The notes beneath the pieces were generated by a model. It saw nothing but the letters and a program-made list of their open reading frames with translations. It was not told the origin of the DNA and did no database searches. The position numbers and the translations under genes were made by a program. Source: JAGVSR01 sp963778225 (GTDB lineage: Bacteria; Pseudomonadota; Alphaproteobacteria; Rhizobiales; Hyphomicrobiaceae). Taken from it: DNA of 64,000 bases. Positions 42,497 to 51,751 of the stretch are shown piece by piece. The stretch spans positions 124,001-188,000 of the forward strand of contig CAVZTR010000010.1 in the NCBI GenBank assembly GCA_963778225.1. The letters are read 5' to 3'. Positions within the stretch are counted from its first letter, which is position 1; the number at the start of each line of letters is the position of its first letter.

Positions 42497-43213
42497 TCAA
42501 CGGATCGGAGCGGACACGAGCGTGGAGCTCGTGATGTCGCCCTTGGGCCGCTCTCCTTCGGGAAGAGCGCCGCGGGTCATGTAGTTGACGGTCTCTGCGA
42601 TGTTGGTCGTGTGATCGCCGATCCGCTCCAGGTTCTTGGCAACGAACAGTAAATGCGTGCAAAGCCCGATATTGCGAGGGTCTTCCATCATATAGGTGAG
42701 GAGTTCGCGGAACACCGAATTGTAAACCGCGTCCAGCTTCTCGTCCTGATGCCACACCGCGAGCGCCCGGTCCGCATCGCGCGCCGCGTAGGCATCAAGC
42801 ACGTCCTTCAGCTGCCGCGAGGCGAGATCGGTCATGTGCTGCAGCCCGGTCAGAAGACCCTTCGGATGCGTTTCCCCGGACACCGTCTGCGCACGCTTGG
42901 CGACATTCTTCGCCAGATCGCCGACGCGCTCCAATTCGCCTGCAACCTTCAAGACCGAAATCACCTGGCGCAGATCGTTCGCCAGCGGCTGCCGCCGCGC
43001 GATCATGAGGATGACCTGCTCTTCCAGCTCGCGGTGGATCAAGTCGATCGTGGCATCGCTCGCCACCGTCGCCCGCGCGCGCGCAGGGTTGTGACTGGCG
43101 AGGGCATCGAACGCTTCACCGACCAGTTGTTCCGCAAGCCCGCCCATCTGGCTGATCTTGCTATCGAGAACGGCGAGCTCCTGCTCGTACGACTTGACGA
43201 TGTGTTCGGACAT
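42497..43213 (-). CDS. phoU: Phosphate-signalling regulator PhoU
   Basis: 238 aa from ATG 43213 (AAGGGAAG upstream). Two three-helix PhoU repeats; conserved acidic motifs ERVGDLAKNVAKRA and ERIGDHTTNIAETV bind metal clusters in homologues. It links Pst transporter activity to PhoR, keeping the regulon off when phosphate is plentiful. Lies between pstB and phoB. Confidence 0.95.
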   Translation of the reverse strand: MSEHIVKSYEQELAVLDSKISQMGGLAEQLVGEAFDALASHNPARARATVASDATIDLIHRELEEQVILMIARRQPLANDLRQVISVLKVAGELERVGDLAKNVAKRAQTVSGETHPKGLLTGLQHMTDLASRQLKDVLDAYAARDADRALAVWHQDEKLDAVYNSVFRELLTYMMEDPRNIGLCTHLLFVAKNLERIGDHTTNIAETVNYMTRGALPEGERPKGDITSSTLVSAPIR

Positions 43214-43255
43214 GATCTGCTTCCCTTCGCGCTGTGCGCTGCCGTGCAATCGGGT

Positions 43256-44077
43256 TTAACCGAAGCGGCCGGTGATGTAGTCCTGCGTGCGCTTGTCGGA
43301 TGGGTTGGTGAAAATCTGCGGCGTCTCTCCCACTTCGACGACGTGACCCAGATGGAAGAACGCGGTCTGCTGTGAAACGCGTGCCGCCTGCTGCATCGAG
43401 TGTGTGACGATCACGATCGTGAAGTTGTGGCGCAATTCCTCCATCAGTTCCTCGATACGCGCCGTTGCGATCGGATCGAGCGCCGAGCACGGCTCGTCCA
43501 TCAGGATGATTTCCGGATTGATCGCGATGGTTCGCGCAATGCACAGTCGCTGCTGCTGACCGCCGGACAACCCGGTGCCGCTGTCGGCCAGCCGGTCTTT
43601 GACCTCTTCCCACAAGCTCGCTTTGCGCAGGCTCTGTTCAACGATGCCGTCCAACTCAGACTTGGATCGGGCCAATCCATGAATACGCGGACCGTAGGCA
43701 ACGTTGTCATAGATCGACTTCGGAAACGGATTGGGTTTTTGAAACACCATCCCGACCCGGGCACGCAGCTGAACCGGATCGAGCTCCGGATCATAGATAT
43801 CAAGTCCATCGATGAGGATGGTGCCCGTCACCCGGCACGACGCAATCGTATCATTCATTCGATTGAGGCACCGCAGGAACGTCGACTTTCCGCAACCGGA
43901 CGGGCCGATGAACGCCGTAACGGAGCGCTCTGGGATCTCGACGCTCACATCCTTCAAGGCATGTTTCTCGCCGTAAAAGACGTTCACGTTCTGCGCAACG
44001 ATCTTCGGCTTAGCCGCCACCGCGGCTTGAGCTGTCTGTGTGGTCATCATAATCAAGGGGTCAGGCCGCATGTCCAT
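43256..44077 (-). CDS. pstB: Phosphate ABC transporter ATP-binding protein
   Basis: ATPase of the PstSCAB high-affinity phosphate importer. Walker A GPSGCGKST at about 58-66, Q-loop MVFQKPNPFPKSIYDN, signature LSGGQQQRLCIAR, Walker B ILMDEPCSALDP and switch His in THSMQQAARVSQ. Start is uncertain: ATG 44077 gives about 273 aa; ATG 44047 is nearer the usual PstB length. It follows pstA after 28 bases. Confidence 0.95.
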   Translation of the reverse strand: MDMRPDPLIMMTTQTAQAAVAAKPKIVAQNVNVFYGEKHALKDVSVEIPERSVTAFIGPSGCGKSTFLRCLNRMNDTIASCRVTGTILIDGLDIYDPELDPVQLRARVGMVFQKPNPFPKSIYDNVAYGPRIHGLARSKSELDGIVEQSLRKASLWEEVKDRLADSGTGLSGGQQQRLCIARTIAINPEIILMDEPCSALDPIATARIEELMEELRHNFTIVIVTHSMQQAARVSQQTAFFHLGHVVEVGETPQIFTNPSDKRTQDYITGRFG

Positions 44078-44105
44078 GGGAATGATCTCTGAGTTCCTAC
44101 AGCGT

Positions 44106-45839
44106 CTACCAGCGACGTTCAAACTTCTTGCGCAACCAGATGGCGAGGCCGTTCATCACGAAAAGAACGCCGAGCAGCACCATGATCGCCGCGGCCGTTT
44201 TCATCTCGAATCCAGGCTCGGGAAGGTCCGACCACAGGAAAATCTGCACCGGCAGCACGGTCGCAGACTGGGTTAGGCTTGTCGGCACGTCGACGATGAA
44301 GGCCACCATGCCGATCATCAGCAGCGGTGCAGTTTCGCCCAACGCGTGGGCCATGCCGATAATGGTGCCGGTCATGATCCCGGGCATCGCCATTGGCAGG
44401 ACATGGTGAAAAACCGCCTGTTGCCGCGAGGCTCCGATGCCCAGTGCGGCCTCACGGATCGAGGGCGGCACCGACTTCAGGGCGGCCCGCGACGCGATGA
44501 TGATGGTCGGCAGAACGAGCAGCGCGAGAACGAGACCACCGACGATGGGCGCAGACCGCGGCAGATTGAAATAGTTGAGGAACACCGCCAGACCCAGCAG
44601 GCCGAACACGATCGAAGGAACGGCGGCGAGGTTGTTGATGTTGATTTCGATGATTTCGGTCACCCGGTTCTTGGGCGCGAACTCTTCAAGATAGATCGCT
44701 GCCAGCACGCCGATGGGCAGGCACAATCCGATCGTAACGATGAGGGTGAGGATCGAGCCGACGAGAGCACCTTGGATACCGGCAAGTTCCGCCTCGCGGC
44801 TGTCGCCTGTGGTAAAGAACGCCCAGTTGAACGTATTCGCGATCAGCCCTTTGGCCTTCAGTGCCTCGAGGAAAGTCACGCCGCGATCGTTCACGTTGCG
44901 ATTGGATTCTGGAACCTCATAGATCCGGATTTGCCATGTGCCGGGAGCAGCGTCCGCCATCGACGTCAGCGGGAGGATCACCTCGCCTTTGACGGACGAC
45001 GGACCCAGTTCCTTCACCTTGACGACACCCCCGTTGATGGCAACGAGCCGGCTTGCCATCTTCGCGTCGAGTATCTCCGGCGATGCAGCTGCCTCGTACC
45101 GCGACTTCAGATCGGCAGCTTCCTTCTCGAGATCCACGAGGCTTTCAGCAACAGCACCACGCTCTCTGCGCCTGGCGACAGTCTCCAGGATCGCATCGGC
45201 CCTGGTCTTGAGTTCGGCCTTCACGACGGCAAGGTCGTCAGAAAAATCGTTGGCGCCAACCGAAATCGTGATGTCGCCCTTCACACCCGACGGCGTCGCG
45301 ACACCGCGCGTATCGGTCAGCGTCCGGATCTGCGATCCCGCCCTCTTCAAGAACACGTCGGCCTCATCGGATAGCAAGAGCCGCGTATTGACGCGTTGTC
45401 CGACGAGAGAGGGATCGGCCACCACCTGCTGCCGCAGCATGTCGCCCGCGCCCGAACTCAGCAGACCATTGAGTTCCTTCTTTTGCTGCCGACCATCAAT
45501 TCCTGGAATGGCTTCTGCGAGCGTAGCGCGCGCCAGCGCCGTGTAATCGCCGGCACGCAACGTTGCGGCATCGCGTTTTCCGTCAGGATCGACCTTGGCC
45601 GGATCGACGAACACCTCGGTCACGATCACGTTCTGGAAAAAGCCAGGCAAGCCTCTCGACACGATGCTCGCGAGCAGCGCGAAGAGAAACGCTATGGTCA
45701 CAGCCAATGCTGCGATCCCGTAGAACTTGAATCGGGCCTCGGACCGATAGCGCGCACGCAAACGGGCTTTCGCCTCGTCCGTTTGAAACTCGACCCGCCG
45801 AAGCGCGGGTTGCAACCCGTCTGCGCTGAGATCAGTCAT
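44106..45839 (-). CDS. pstA: Phosphate ABC transporter permease, long form
   Basis: Inner-membrane permease of the Pst importer. 577 aa, about twice the E. coli length. One transmembrane helix (about 40-62) is followed by roughly 290 residues of likely periplasmic, partly coiled-coil sequence (RRRERGAVAESLVDLEKEA). The usual permease core follows (about 365-570), with the ABC contact loop EAALGIGASRQQAVFHHVLP. An extended PstA N-terminus is known in alphaproteobacteria (DUF3333-type). Its start overlaps the pstC stop by 8 bases. Confidence 0.92.
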   Translation of the reverse strand: MTDLSADGLQPALRRVEFQTDEAKARLRARYRSEARFKFYGIAALAVTIAFLFALLASIVSRGLPGFFQNVIVTEVFVDPAKVDPDGKRDAATLRAGDYTALARATLAEAIPGIDGRQQKKELNGLLSSGAGDMLRQQVVADPSLVGQRVNTRLLLSDEADVFLKRAGSQIRTLTDTRGVATPSGVKGDITISVGANDFSDDLAVVKAELKTRADAILETVARRRERGAVAESLVDLEKEAADLKSRYEAAASPEILDAKMASRLVAINGGVVKVKELGPSSVKGEVILPLTSMADAAPGTWQIRIYEVPESNRNVNDRGVTFLEALKAKGLIANTFNWAFFTTGDSREAELAGIQGALVGSILTLIVTIGLCLPIGVLAAIYLEEFAPKNRVTEIIEININNLAAVPSIVFGLLGLAVFLNYFNLPRSAPIVGGLVLALLVLPTIIIASRAALKSVPPSIREAALGIGASRQQAVFHHVLPMAMPGIMTGTIIGMAHALGETAPLLMIGMVAFIVDVPTSLTQSATVLPVQIFLWSDLPEPGFEMKTAAAIMVLLGVLFVMNGLAIWLRKKFERRW

Positions 45840-47223
45840 ATTGTTCCCGATACTTCTGAACGACCTTCATCGCGATGAAGTTGAGCACCAACGTCACGAA
45901 GAACAGGACGAAGCCAAGCGCGAAAGCAGCCAGCGTCTTGGCGCTGTCGAACTCTTGATCACCGACCAGAATGGTCTTGATTTGGACGGTGATCGTGGTC
46001 ACCGCATCGAGCGGATTGAAGGTCAGGTTCGCGGCGAGACCAGCCGCCATCACGACGATCATCGTTTCGCCGATGGCGCGGCTGATTGCGAGCATGAAGG
46101 CGGAGACGATGCCGGGCAGGGCCGCGGGAAGGATAACCTGACGGATGGTCTCCGATTTGGTTGCACCCATCGCGTAAGCGCCATCGCGCAACGACTGCGG
46201 CACTGCGTTGATCACGTCATCTGACAGCGATGAGATGAATGGGATGATCATCATTCCCATCACCACGCCGGCCGCCAGAGCGCTTTCCGAGGCGACTTCC
46301 AAGCCGAAGGCCTCGCCCCAGCCGCGGATGTAGGGTGCCACGGTCAACGCCGCAAAGAAGCCAAGCACCACCGTCGGGATGCCCGCCAGAATCTCGAGCA
46401 CCGGCTTGGCAACGGCGCGCACGCGCGGCGAGGCATATTCCGCGAGATAAATTGCCGAGAAAAGACCCAGCGGCCCAGCCACAGCGATGGCGATCGCTGT
46501 GATCAGCAGTGTTCCGGTCAGCAGCGGCAAGAACCCGTAAGCGGTCTGGATATCACCCTGATCGGCCCGCATGGCGGCCTGCGGGTTCCAATCCGTGCCG
46601 AAGAGGAACTCGAAGACCGTTGGTTTGCCCTTGATGTCGGGATCGAAGAAGAAGCGATACGTCTCTCCCACGACAGAGAAGACAATCCCGATCGTGGTGA
46701 GAACGGCGATCGTGGCGCAGATCCAGAGTAGGCCATGCACGATCTTTTCAAAATTGTTGCGGGCGCGAAAATTCATGGAAACGCGGCTCAGGCCCCAAGA
46801 GAGACCGGCCAGCCCGCCTAGCACGCCCAAGGCCAACGTTACCCACTGACCGGCGGACAGCACCCAGCCATAGTTTGAGGCCGCAGACCGGACCTCGGCG
46901 CTTGCCGCATCGGGCGAGCCGCCGCGGACGATGTTAATCGCTTCGCGCAGAGCAGCACCCTGCTTGAGTGCGTCCGACTGCACAGGTTCCGGTAGCGCCG
47001 AGATCGCGCTGTAGGTGGCCAAATTGCCGGCGATGAAGCTGCCCACGACGAAAATGAACACCGCCGGCAGCAGCGCCAGAGAGGCGGTGTACAGTCCGTG
47101 GTACGTCGGCAATGAATGCATACCGGCATAATCGCCGCCGGCGACAGCCCTGGCGCGCTGGCTCGCGAGGACATATCCGGTGATGAACACCGCGACCGCC
47201 ATCATCGCATACCAACCCGCCAT
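45832..47223 (-). CDS. pstC: Phosphate ABC transporter permease, long form
   Basis: 463 aa, compared with about 320 in E. coli. Three N-terminal transmembrane stretches and a periplasmic part (about residues 1-150) precede the permease core. The core loop includes GAYAMGATKSETIRQVILPA, which contacts PstB. NWNP-like DWNPQAAMRADQGDIQTAYG in the core is typical of PstC. Partner of pstA, with which it overlaps; 101 bases downstream of pstS. Confidence 0.93.
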   Translation of the reverse strand: MAGWYAMMAVAVFITGYVLASQRARAVAGGDYAGMHSLPTYHGLYTASLALLPAVFIFVVGSFIAGNLATYSAISALPEPVQSDALKQGAALREAINIVRGGSPDAASAEVRSAASNYGWVLSAGQWVTLALGVLGGLAGLSWGLSRVSMNFRARNNFEKIVHGLLWICATIAVLTTIGIVFSVVGETYRFFFDPDIKGKPTVFEFLFGTDWNPQAAMRADQGDIQTAYGFLPLLTGTLLITAIAIAVAGPLGLFSAIYLAEYASPRVRAVAKPVLEILAGIPTVVLGFFAALTVAPYIRGWGEAFGLEVASESALAAGVVMGMMIIPFISSLSDDVINAVPQSLRDGAYAMGATKSETIRQVILPAALPGIVSAFMLAISRAIGETMIVVMAAGLAANLTFNPLDAVTTITVQIKTILVGDQEFDSAKTLAAFALGFVLFFVTLVLNFIAMKVVQKYREQYD

Positions 47224-47324
47224 CGCTAGCCTACCTTATCGTTGAAGTCTGCAACGGGTGCCAGTGCGGCACCTTGCGAGTGGCGAAAGAGCCGCGCAGT
47301 CACCCACGCGGCTCCAATTCGAAG

Positions 47325-48383
47325 TTACTTCAATTCATCAGCCTTCAGCGCCACGCCTTCGTTGGCAGCCTTCGCGGATTGCTCGAAAGCCTCCTTGGGA
47401 AGAGCCACAAGCCCTTTCTCCGTCAGGTAGCCTTCGGCTCCGAGAGCCTTTTCCGACGTGTATTCGGCGATGAACTTGTCGAGACCTGGGATGACACCGA
47501 TGTGCGCCTTCTTGAAGTACACGAACAGCGGGCGGGCGCCCTTGTACTTGCCGCCCGAGATGTTCTCGAACGTCGGCTCTGCGCCCTCGATCGCAACACC
47601 CGTCAGCTTGTCGGCGTTTTCTTCGAGGAACGAGTAGCCGAAGATGCCAAAGGCATTCTTGTTACCTTCGAGCTTCTGCACGATCACGTTGTCGTTCTCG
47701 CCGGCTTCGACATAGGCGCCGTCCTTGCGGATCGACTTCCAGACCTTCTCGAAGTCTTTGGTCTTGGCTTCCTCGTCCTTCTTCTTCATCGCCTTGAGGC
47801 TGTCGAAAGCCTCGGCGCCCTTCTCAAGAAAGAGTTCGTGGAACGAATCGCGCGTCCCCGAGGTCGGCGGCGGTCCAAGTACTTCAATCTTCACGTTCGG
47901 CAGCGACGGATCGATGTCGGACCAATTCTTGTAGGGGTTATCGACGAGTTCGCCCTTGTCGTTCGGCACTTTTTCGGCCAGCGCCTGGAACACCTGCTTG
48001 CGCGTCAGGTTGAGCGCAGGGCCATCTTTCGAATGCGCAATCGTCAGGCCGTCGTATCCGACCGTCAGTTCGATGATGTCCTTCACGCCGTTCTTGTCAC
48101 AAAGTTCGAATTCGCTTTTCTTGATCCGGCGCGAAGCGTTCGAGGCATCGGCCTTATCGACGCCGACACCCTCGCAGAAGATCTTGAAACCGCCGCCTGT
48201 ACCCGTCGACTCTACGACCGGCGTCTTGCCGCCCGACGACTTGCCGAACTGTTCGGCGACCGCCGTCGTAAAGGGGTACACGGTGGACGATCCGACGATG
48301 CGGATCTGATCGCGGGCCTCAGCGGCGGAAGCGAAAGCGAAAACACTAATGACGGCAGCCGTCAGATAGGGTGCCTTGTTCAT
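47325..48383 (-). CDS. pstS: Phosphate ABC transporter substrate-binding protein
   Basis: 352 aa periplasmic phosphate-binding protein with signal peptide (cleavage after AEA, about residue 23). Phosphate-site stretches: RIVGSSTVYPFT, ESTGTGGGFKIFCEG and PPTSGTRDSFHELFLE. Strong AGGAGC site before ATG 48383. A Pho-box-like sequence lies about 90-100 bases upstream, so it probably heads a PhoB-activated pstSCAB-phoU-phoB transcript, separate from or added to readthrough from phoR. Confidence 0.96.
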   Translation of the reverse strand: MNKAPYLTAAVISVFAFASAAEARDQIRIVGSSTVYPFTTAVAEQFGKSSGGKTPVVESTGTGGGFKIFCEGVGVDKADASNASRRIKKSEFELCDKNGVKDIIELTVGYDGLTIAHSKDGPALNLTRKQVFQALAEKVPNDKGELVDNPYKNWSDIDPSLPNVKIEVLGPPPTSGTRDSFHELFLEKGAEAFDSLKAMKKKDEEAKTKDFEKVWKSIRKDGAYVEAGENDNVIVQKLEGNKNAFGIFGYSFLEENADKLTGVAIEGAEPTFENISGGKYKGARPLFVYFKKAHIGVIPGLDKFIAEYTSEKALGAEGYLTEKGLVALPKEAFEQSAKAANEGVALKADELK

Positions 48384-48468
48384 TCTAGGAAAGCTCCTGT
48401 TGACTGAACGGTTGCGGCGTCCCGCTCTCCCGCACTGATGCGCGCGTCGGGAGCATTAACGACTTCGA

Positions 48469-48486
48469 GCAAACCTTTTATGACAG
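48469..48486 (-). promoter_or_regulatory. Pho-box-like site upstream of pstS
   Basis: On the minus strand it reads CTGTCAT-AAAA-GGTTTGC: one perfect 7-base PhoB half-site, the normal 4-base AT-rich spacer and a degenerate second half. About 10 bases further a TAATGC can serve as -10, the usual layout of PhoB-activated promoters. The weak second repeat keeps this provisional. Confidence 0.5.
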
Positions 48487-48542
48487 TCTAAGCCATTGTT
48501 ATAACGCAAGAAATATTGACGTTCATTCGTTCGACTGAGAAA

Positions 48543-49820
48543 TTATGACGAAAGCGCCTCAAGCACGACCGTGAACTGGGAGCCACGCCCGACTTCAGAA
48601 GTAATCTCCAACTCACCCCGATGCCGGTTGAGGATGTGCTTGACGATCGCAAGACCGAGCCCCGTGCCGCCTTTCTCCCGGCTTCGCGCCGTATCGACAC
48701 GATAGAACCGCTCCGTCAGACGCGGCAGATGCTCCGGCGCGATCCCGGGCCCCTCGTCCTTGACGCTAATAGCCAGAGTGTGCCGCCGCCCCTTTGACGC
48801 CGCCCGCTCGCTGACCTCGATTTCGACGGTCCCGCCTTTGCGCCCGTACTTGATCGCGTTGTGGACGAGGTTCTGCATCACCTGCTCCAACTCGTCCCGG
48901 TCTCCGCGCACGCGCAGGACGGTTGCGGTCGGCTTAGATGACAGCGTGACGTCAGCCTCGCGCGCCAGAGGCTCCAGGCTGCGGATGACCTGAGCGATGA
49001 CATCGCTCATATCGACCTCGCCCTCCGGCTTCAGATGTGCGCGCATTTCGATGCGGCTGAGAGACAAAAGATCGTCGAGGATGCGGTTCATCCGTTGCGA
49101 CTGGGTCGCCATGATGTCGAGAAACCGCGTGCGCGCCGGTACGTCGTCGCGTGCCGGTCCTTGCAGCGTTTCGATGAAGCCTTTGATGGAGGCGAGTGGC
49201 GTGCGCAGCTCGTGGCTGGCGTTGGCGATGAAGTCCGCGCGCAATTGCGCCAAACGCGATTGTTCGCTCGTATCGCGGAACTGAAGCAGCAGCATGGGGC
49301 CGGATAGAGGGCTCGCGGTCACGATGAAGCGACGCCCCTGCAGCATGCGCTCTGTGATTTCTGTCGTATCGGTCTGTCCATCCGTGAAGACCCGATCGAT
49401 CGACTGCATCAGCTCGGGGTTGCGGCTCGCCACGGCAACGGGATGTCCGGTCGTGATCGCCGGAAACAGATCCGCTGCGTGCCGGTTGAACGCCACGATC
49501 CGCCGCTGCACGTCGACCACGATGGCCGCGATATCGAGGGCCTGGACGATTTCGATGAGGCTAGCTGTCGGCTCTTCCGGCATCGGGGCAGCAATTTTGT
49601 CGCCACTCTTGTCTTGGCCGCCGCGCCCGGGCCGCCATCCTGAGAACATGCCGGCGGCAAGGATCGTCCCGGCATCGAGATGAAAATTAGGACCGCCGGC
49701 AAATGCGCTCCATAGCGCCACCGCGGCCGCGACGATCGCCGTGCAGCATGCGGCGGGAGAAAAGTCCACGAATGCGATGGGGGCCCAGCTGATCATGCCC
49801 GACGTATAGGCGGATCCCAT
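48543..49820 (-). CDS. phoR: Phosphate regulon sensor histidine kinase
   Basis: 425 aa from ATG 49820 (GGAG about 11 bases upstream); a TTG at 49856 would add 12 residues. Two short hydrophobic helices in the first 45 residues, a PAS domain (about 85-190, starting LIEIVQALDIAAIVVD), HisKA with the phospho-His in NASHELRTPLASIKGF (about H203) and a HATPase domain with NLVHNAIKYGRKGG, DEGPGIAPEHL and GTGLGLAIVKHI. Autophosphorylates and passes phosphate to PhoB. First gene of the phosphate block. Confidence 0.93.
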   Translation of the reverse strand: MGSAYTSGMISWAPIAFVDFSPAACCTAIVAAAVALWSAFAGGPNFHLDAGTILAAGMFSGWRPGRGGQDKSGDKIAAPMPEEPTASLIEIVQALDIAAIVVDVQRRIVAFNRHAADLFPAITTGHPVAVASRNPELMQSIDRVFTDGQTDTTEITERMLQGRRFIVTASPLSGPMLLLQFRDTSEQSRLAQLRADFIANASHELRTPLASIKGFIETLQGPARDDVPARTRFLDIMATQSQRMNRILDDLLSLSRIEMRAHLKPEGEVDMSDVIAQVIRSLEPLAREADVTLSSKPTATVLRVRGDRDELEQVMQNLVHNAIKYGRKGGTVEIEVSERAASKGRRHTLAISVKDEGPGIAPEHLPRLTERFYRVDTARSREKGGTGLGLAIVKHILNRHRGELEITSEVGRGSQFTVVLEALSS

Positions 49821-49873
49821 TCCGGACGCTACTCCAGCACTGAGGGCCGCGGTCAAAGGCGGTGCTCAGGCTA

Positions 49874-50116
49874 TTAGATCACGTTGTGCGAACCGTCGCA
49901 GAAGGGCTCGTCGTCGGTTGTTTTGCAGCCGCAGAGATTGAAGGTGCCGGTGGACGGCGCCTTGAATGCCAGCGGGTCGATGCCGGTGTCCTTATGGGCC
50001 CCGTCGCAGAACGGCTGCCGCTTGGAACGGCCGCAACGGCAATAGAAATAGGTTTTCCCTTCCACCAGGTCCACCTGGTAGGGCCCTTTCTGGGCGACGA
50101 TCGGATCTTCGGCCAT
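49874..50116 (-). CDS. CDGSH iron-sulfur protein with two zinc-finger-type motifs
   Basis: 80 aa from ATG 50116. It has two CDGSH-type motifs: YCRCGRSKRQPFCDGAHK and LCGCKTTDDEPFCDGSHN. Each supplies three Cys and one His that bind a [2Fe-2S] cluster in this family, so it should carry two clusters. No signal peptide or membrane anchor. Role unknown, probably cytosolic electron transfer or cluster handling. It lies just upstream of phoR on the same strand, but its function there is unclear. Confidence 0.88.
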   Translation of the reverse strand: MAEDPIVAQKGPYQVDLVEGKTYFYCRCGRSKRQPFCDGAHKDTGIDPLAFKAPSTGTFNLCGCKTTDDEPFCDGSHNVI

Positions 50117-50261
50117 GGTGCTCCCCTGGTTCTGAACCCGATGGACGGTGGCAAGCCGGCCCCTCCGGTCAGGCGTGATGCCCCGTGGCGTAGCCGCTCC
50201 CGCGCAGCGAAACAAGCGGCTCGATCAGAGGTTGACCGGCATCAGAAACGTGCCCGCACCT

Positions 50262-50585
50262 TCAGCCAACGTAAAGTGGCGTCCGCTCGACCGTTTTGAC
50301 CCCGGCATCGTCCTCCCAGGTGAAGACGAACTCGCCCGGTCCCGGTACCCGCATATGGAAGGCCACGAACGGGTTGGATGAGATCCCGGGCCCGAACTCG
50401 GCCATGAAAACGGTCACACGCCCGAACGTCACGGTCAGCGACCGGATGATGTTGCGCGGGATGATCTGCCCGGCCGCATCCTTGCGGTTGCCCGTCTCCA
50501 TCACATGATTGATGAGCGCGCGGACCTCGATCACATCACCGACCGCTGTCTTCTCCGGCAGCTTGATGCGGGTTTTATTGGTCAT
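50262..50585 (-). CDS. soxZ: Thiosulfate oxidation carrier SoxZ
   Basis: 107 aa, the usual SoxZ length, beta-sandwich. Distinctive: RIKLPEKTAVGDVIEVRALINH, METGNRKDAAGQIIPRNIIR, and FEFTW-type FVFTWEDDAGVKTVERTPLYVG. SoxZ pairs with SoxY; together they carry sulfur intermediates on the SoxY C-terminal Cys in the periplasm. It has no signal peptide and is co-exported with SoxY. It starts 10 bases after soxY. Confidence 0.95.
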   Translation of the reverse strand: MTNKTRIKLPEKTAVGDVIEVRALINHVMETGNRKDAAGQIIPRNIIRSLTVTFGRVTVFMAEFGPGISSNPFVAFHMRVPGPGEFVFTWEDDAGVKTVERTPLYVG

Positions 50586-50595
50586 GGCCGCATGC

Positions 50596-51189
50596 TCATT
50601 CGTTCCCGCAGCCGCCGATGGTCACCTCGACCTTGCGCACCGCCACCACCATCCGGCCCGTCGAGATCTCCGCAATGCCGACGACATCCTGCGTCTTGGC
50701 CAGCCGCATCCGGCCCGACACGGTGGCCTTGCCGGTTGCCGGAACGAGATGAAACTTGGCGACCAGAGCCTGCGGGTTGGACGTCGAGAGCAGGTAAAGC
50801 GTGCGGACATAGTCGGTGTCCGTCATCGGGCTTTCGACAACCAACGAATACGGCACCACGTTGCCGTTCTCGGCCAGGTCCGGCAGCTCGAGCGTCATCG
50901 GCTCTCCCACGACAGGCTCGGCATCGACGAGAATGTCCTGCAGGGCCTGCTCAAACTGCGCCGAATGAGTAAGGCCGGACGAGACGGGAATTCGGCTGAC
51001 CGGTCCTGCCGGGGGCGGCGCTGCCTCTGGCGCTGCAACCTCCGGCGCCTCGCCGGCAGCGGCCCAGGGCGTGGATTGCAACAAGAGGGCGAGAGCTGCC
51101 GCAGCCGCTCCACCGAGAACGAAGTCGCGCCGACTTGCAATCGTCACGGGAGAGAGAGGCTCGGCGGGCGGTATCGGATCGGCTGACAT
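50596..51189 (-). CDS. soxY: Thiosulfate oxidation carrier SoxY
   Basis: 197 aa. Twin-arginine signal (ASRRDFVLGGAAAAALAL). A Pro/Ala-rich linker follows, then the SoxY beta-sandwich (LPDLAENGNVVPYSLVVESP, TLYLLSTSNPQ). The terminal VEVTIGGCGNE carries the sulfur-accepting Cys on the swinging arm; the typical end is GGCGG, so GGCGNE is a slight variant. The start is uncertain: ATG 51189 has no clear ribosome binding site. It diverges from the thioredoxin-like gene at 51352. Confidence 0.93.
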   Translation of the reverse strand: MSADPIPPAEPLSPVTIASRRDFVLGGAAAAALALLLQSTPWAAAGEAPEVAAPEAAPPPAGPVSRIPVSSGLTHSAQFEQALQDILVDAEPVVGEPMTLELPDLAENGNVVPYSLVVESPMTDTDYVRTLYLLSTSNPQALVAKFHLVPATGKATVSGRMRLAKTQDVVGIAEISTGRMVVAVRKVEVTIGGCGNE

Positions 51190-51351
51190 GGTGCCGTGCA
51201 TAACACAAGCTGCAAGCGCGTTTCCATGGGTGACAGCCCCGCGCCGGATTACGTCTCGTTTAGGTTTCCAAGACTGCCTTCTCATTATGCCGCCTCACTG
51301 CTACGACTCCCCCTCAATCGTGAGCCAAACAAGAAAAGCCGGAGGTCAACC

Positions 51352-51747
51352 GTGCGCGCTTTGCTGCTGCTGCTGATGCCCGTCCTGTTCGCCGTTTTCG
51401 GTACGGCCACTCACGCCGGCGAGGCCGCATCTCTCCAAATCGCCCGCGCCGAAACAGCCACATTGATCATGGTCGATGACCCGGCATGTCACTACTGCCG
51501 GCGGTGGAATAAGGAGGTGGGCGGCGGCTATGGACGAACGGCGGAAGGCCGCGCTGCGCCTCTGAAGCGCGTCGGCCGCGATTCCAAGGCCCTGCTCGGT
51601 TTCGCACCCGTCATCTACACGCCAACTTTCATACTGGTTCGCGGCGGCCGTGAAATGGGCCGCATCACCGGCTATCCTGGCCAACTCTATTTCTGGGAAG
51701 AGCTATCCCAGCTGATGTCCTCCGCCGGCATCACGACCAAGGGATGA
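51352..51747 (+). CDS. Periplasmic thioredoxin-like protein, SoxS/SoxW type
   Basis: 131 aa: signal peptide (hydrophobic LLLLLMPVLFAVF, ends THA) and a thioredoxin fold with CHYC in DDPACHYCRRW and cis-Pro in IYTPTFILVRGG. Small exported thioredoxins of this type next to sox genes are called SoxS (or SoxW) and are thought to reactivate SoxY by reducing its bound Cys. GTG 51352 has GGAGG 6 bases upstream. It is 4 bases from the flavocytochrome-type gene. Confidence 0.85.
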   Translation: MRALLLLLMPVLFAVFGTATHAGEAASLQIARAETATLIMVDDPACHYCRRWNKEVGGGYGRTAEGRAAPLKRVGRDSKALLGFAPVIYTPTFILVRGGREMGRITGYPGQLYFWEELSQLMSSAGITTKG

Positions 51748-51751
51748 TTGC

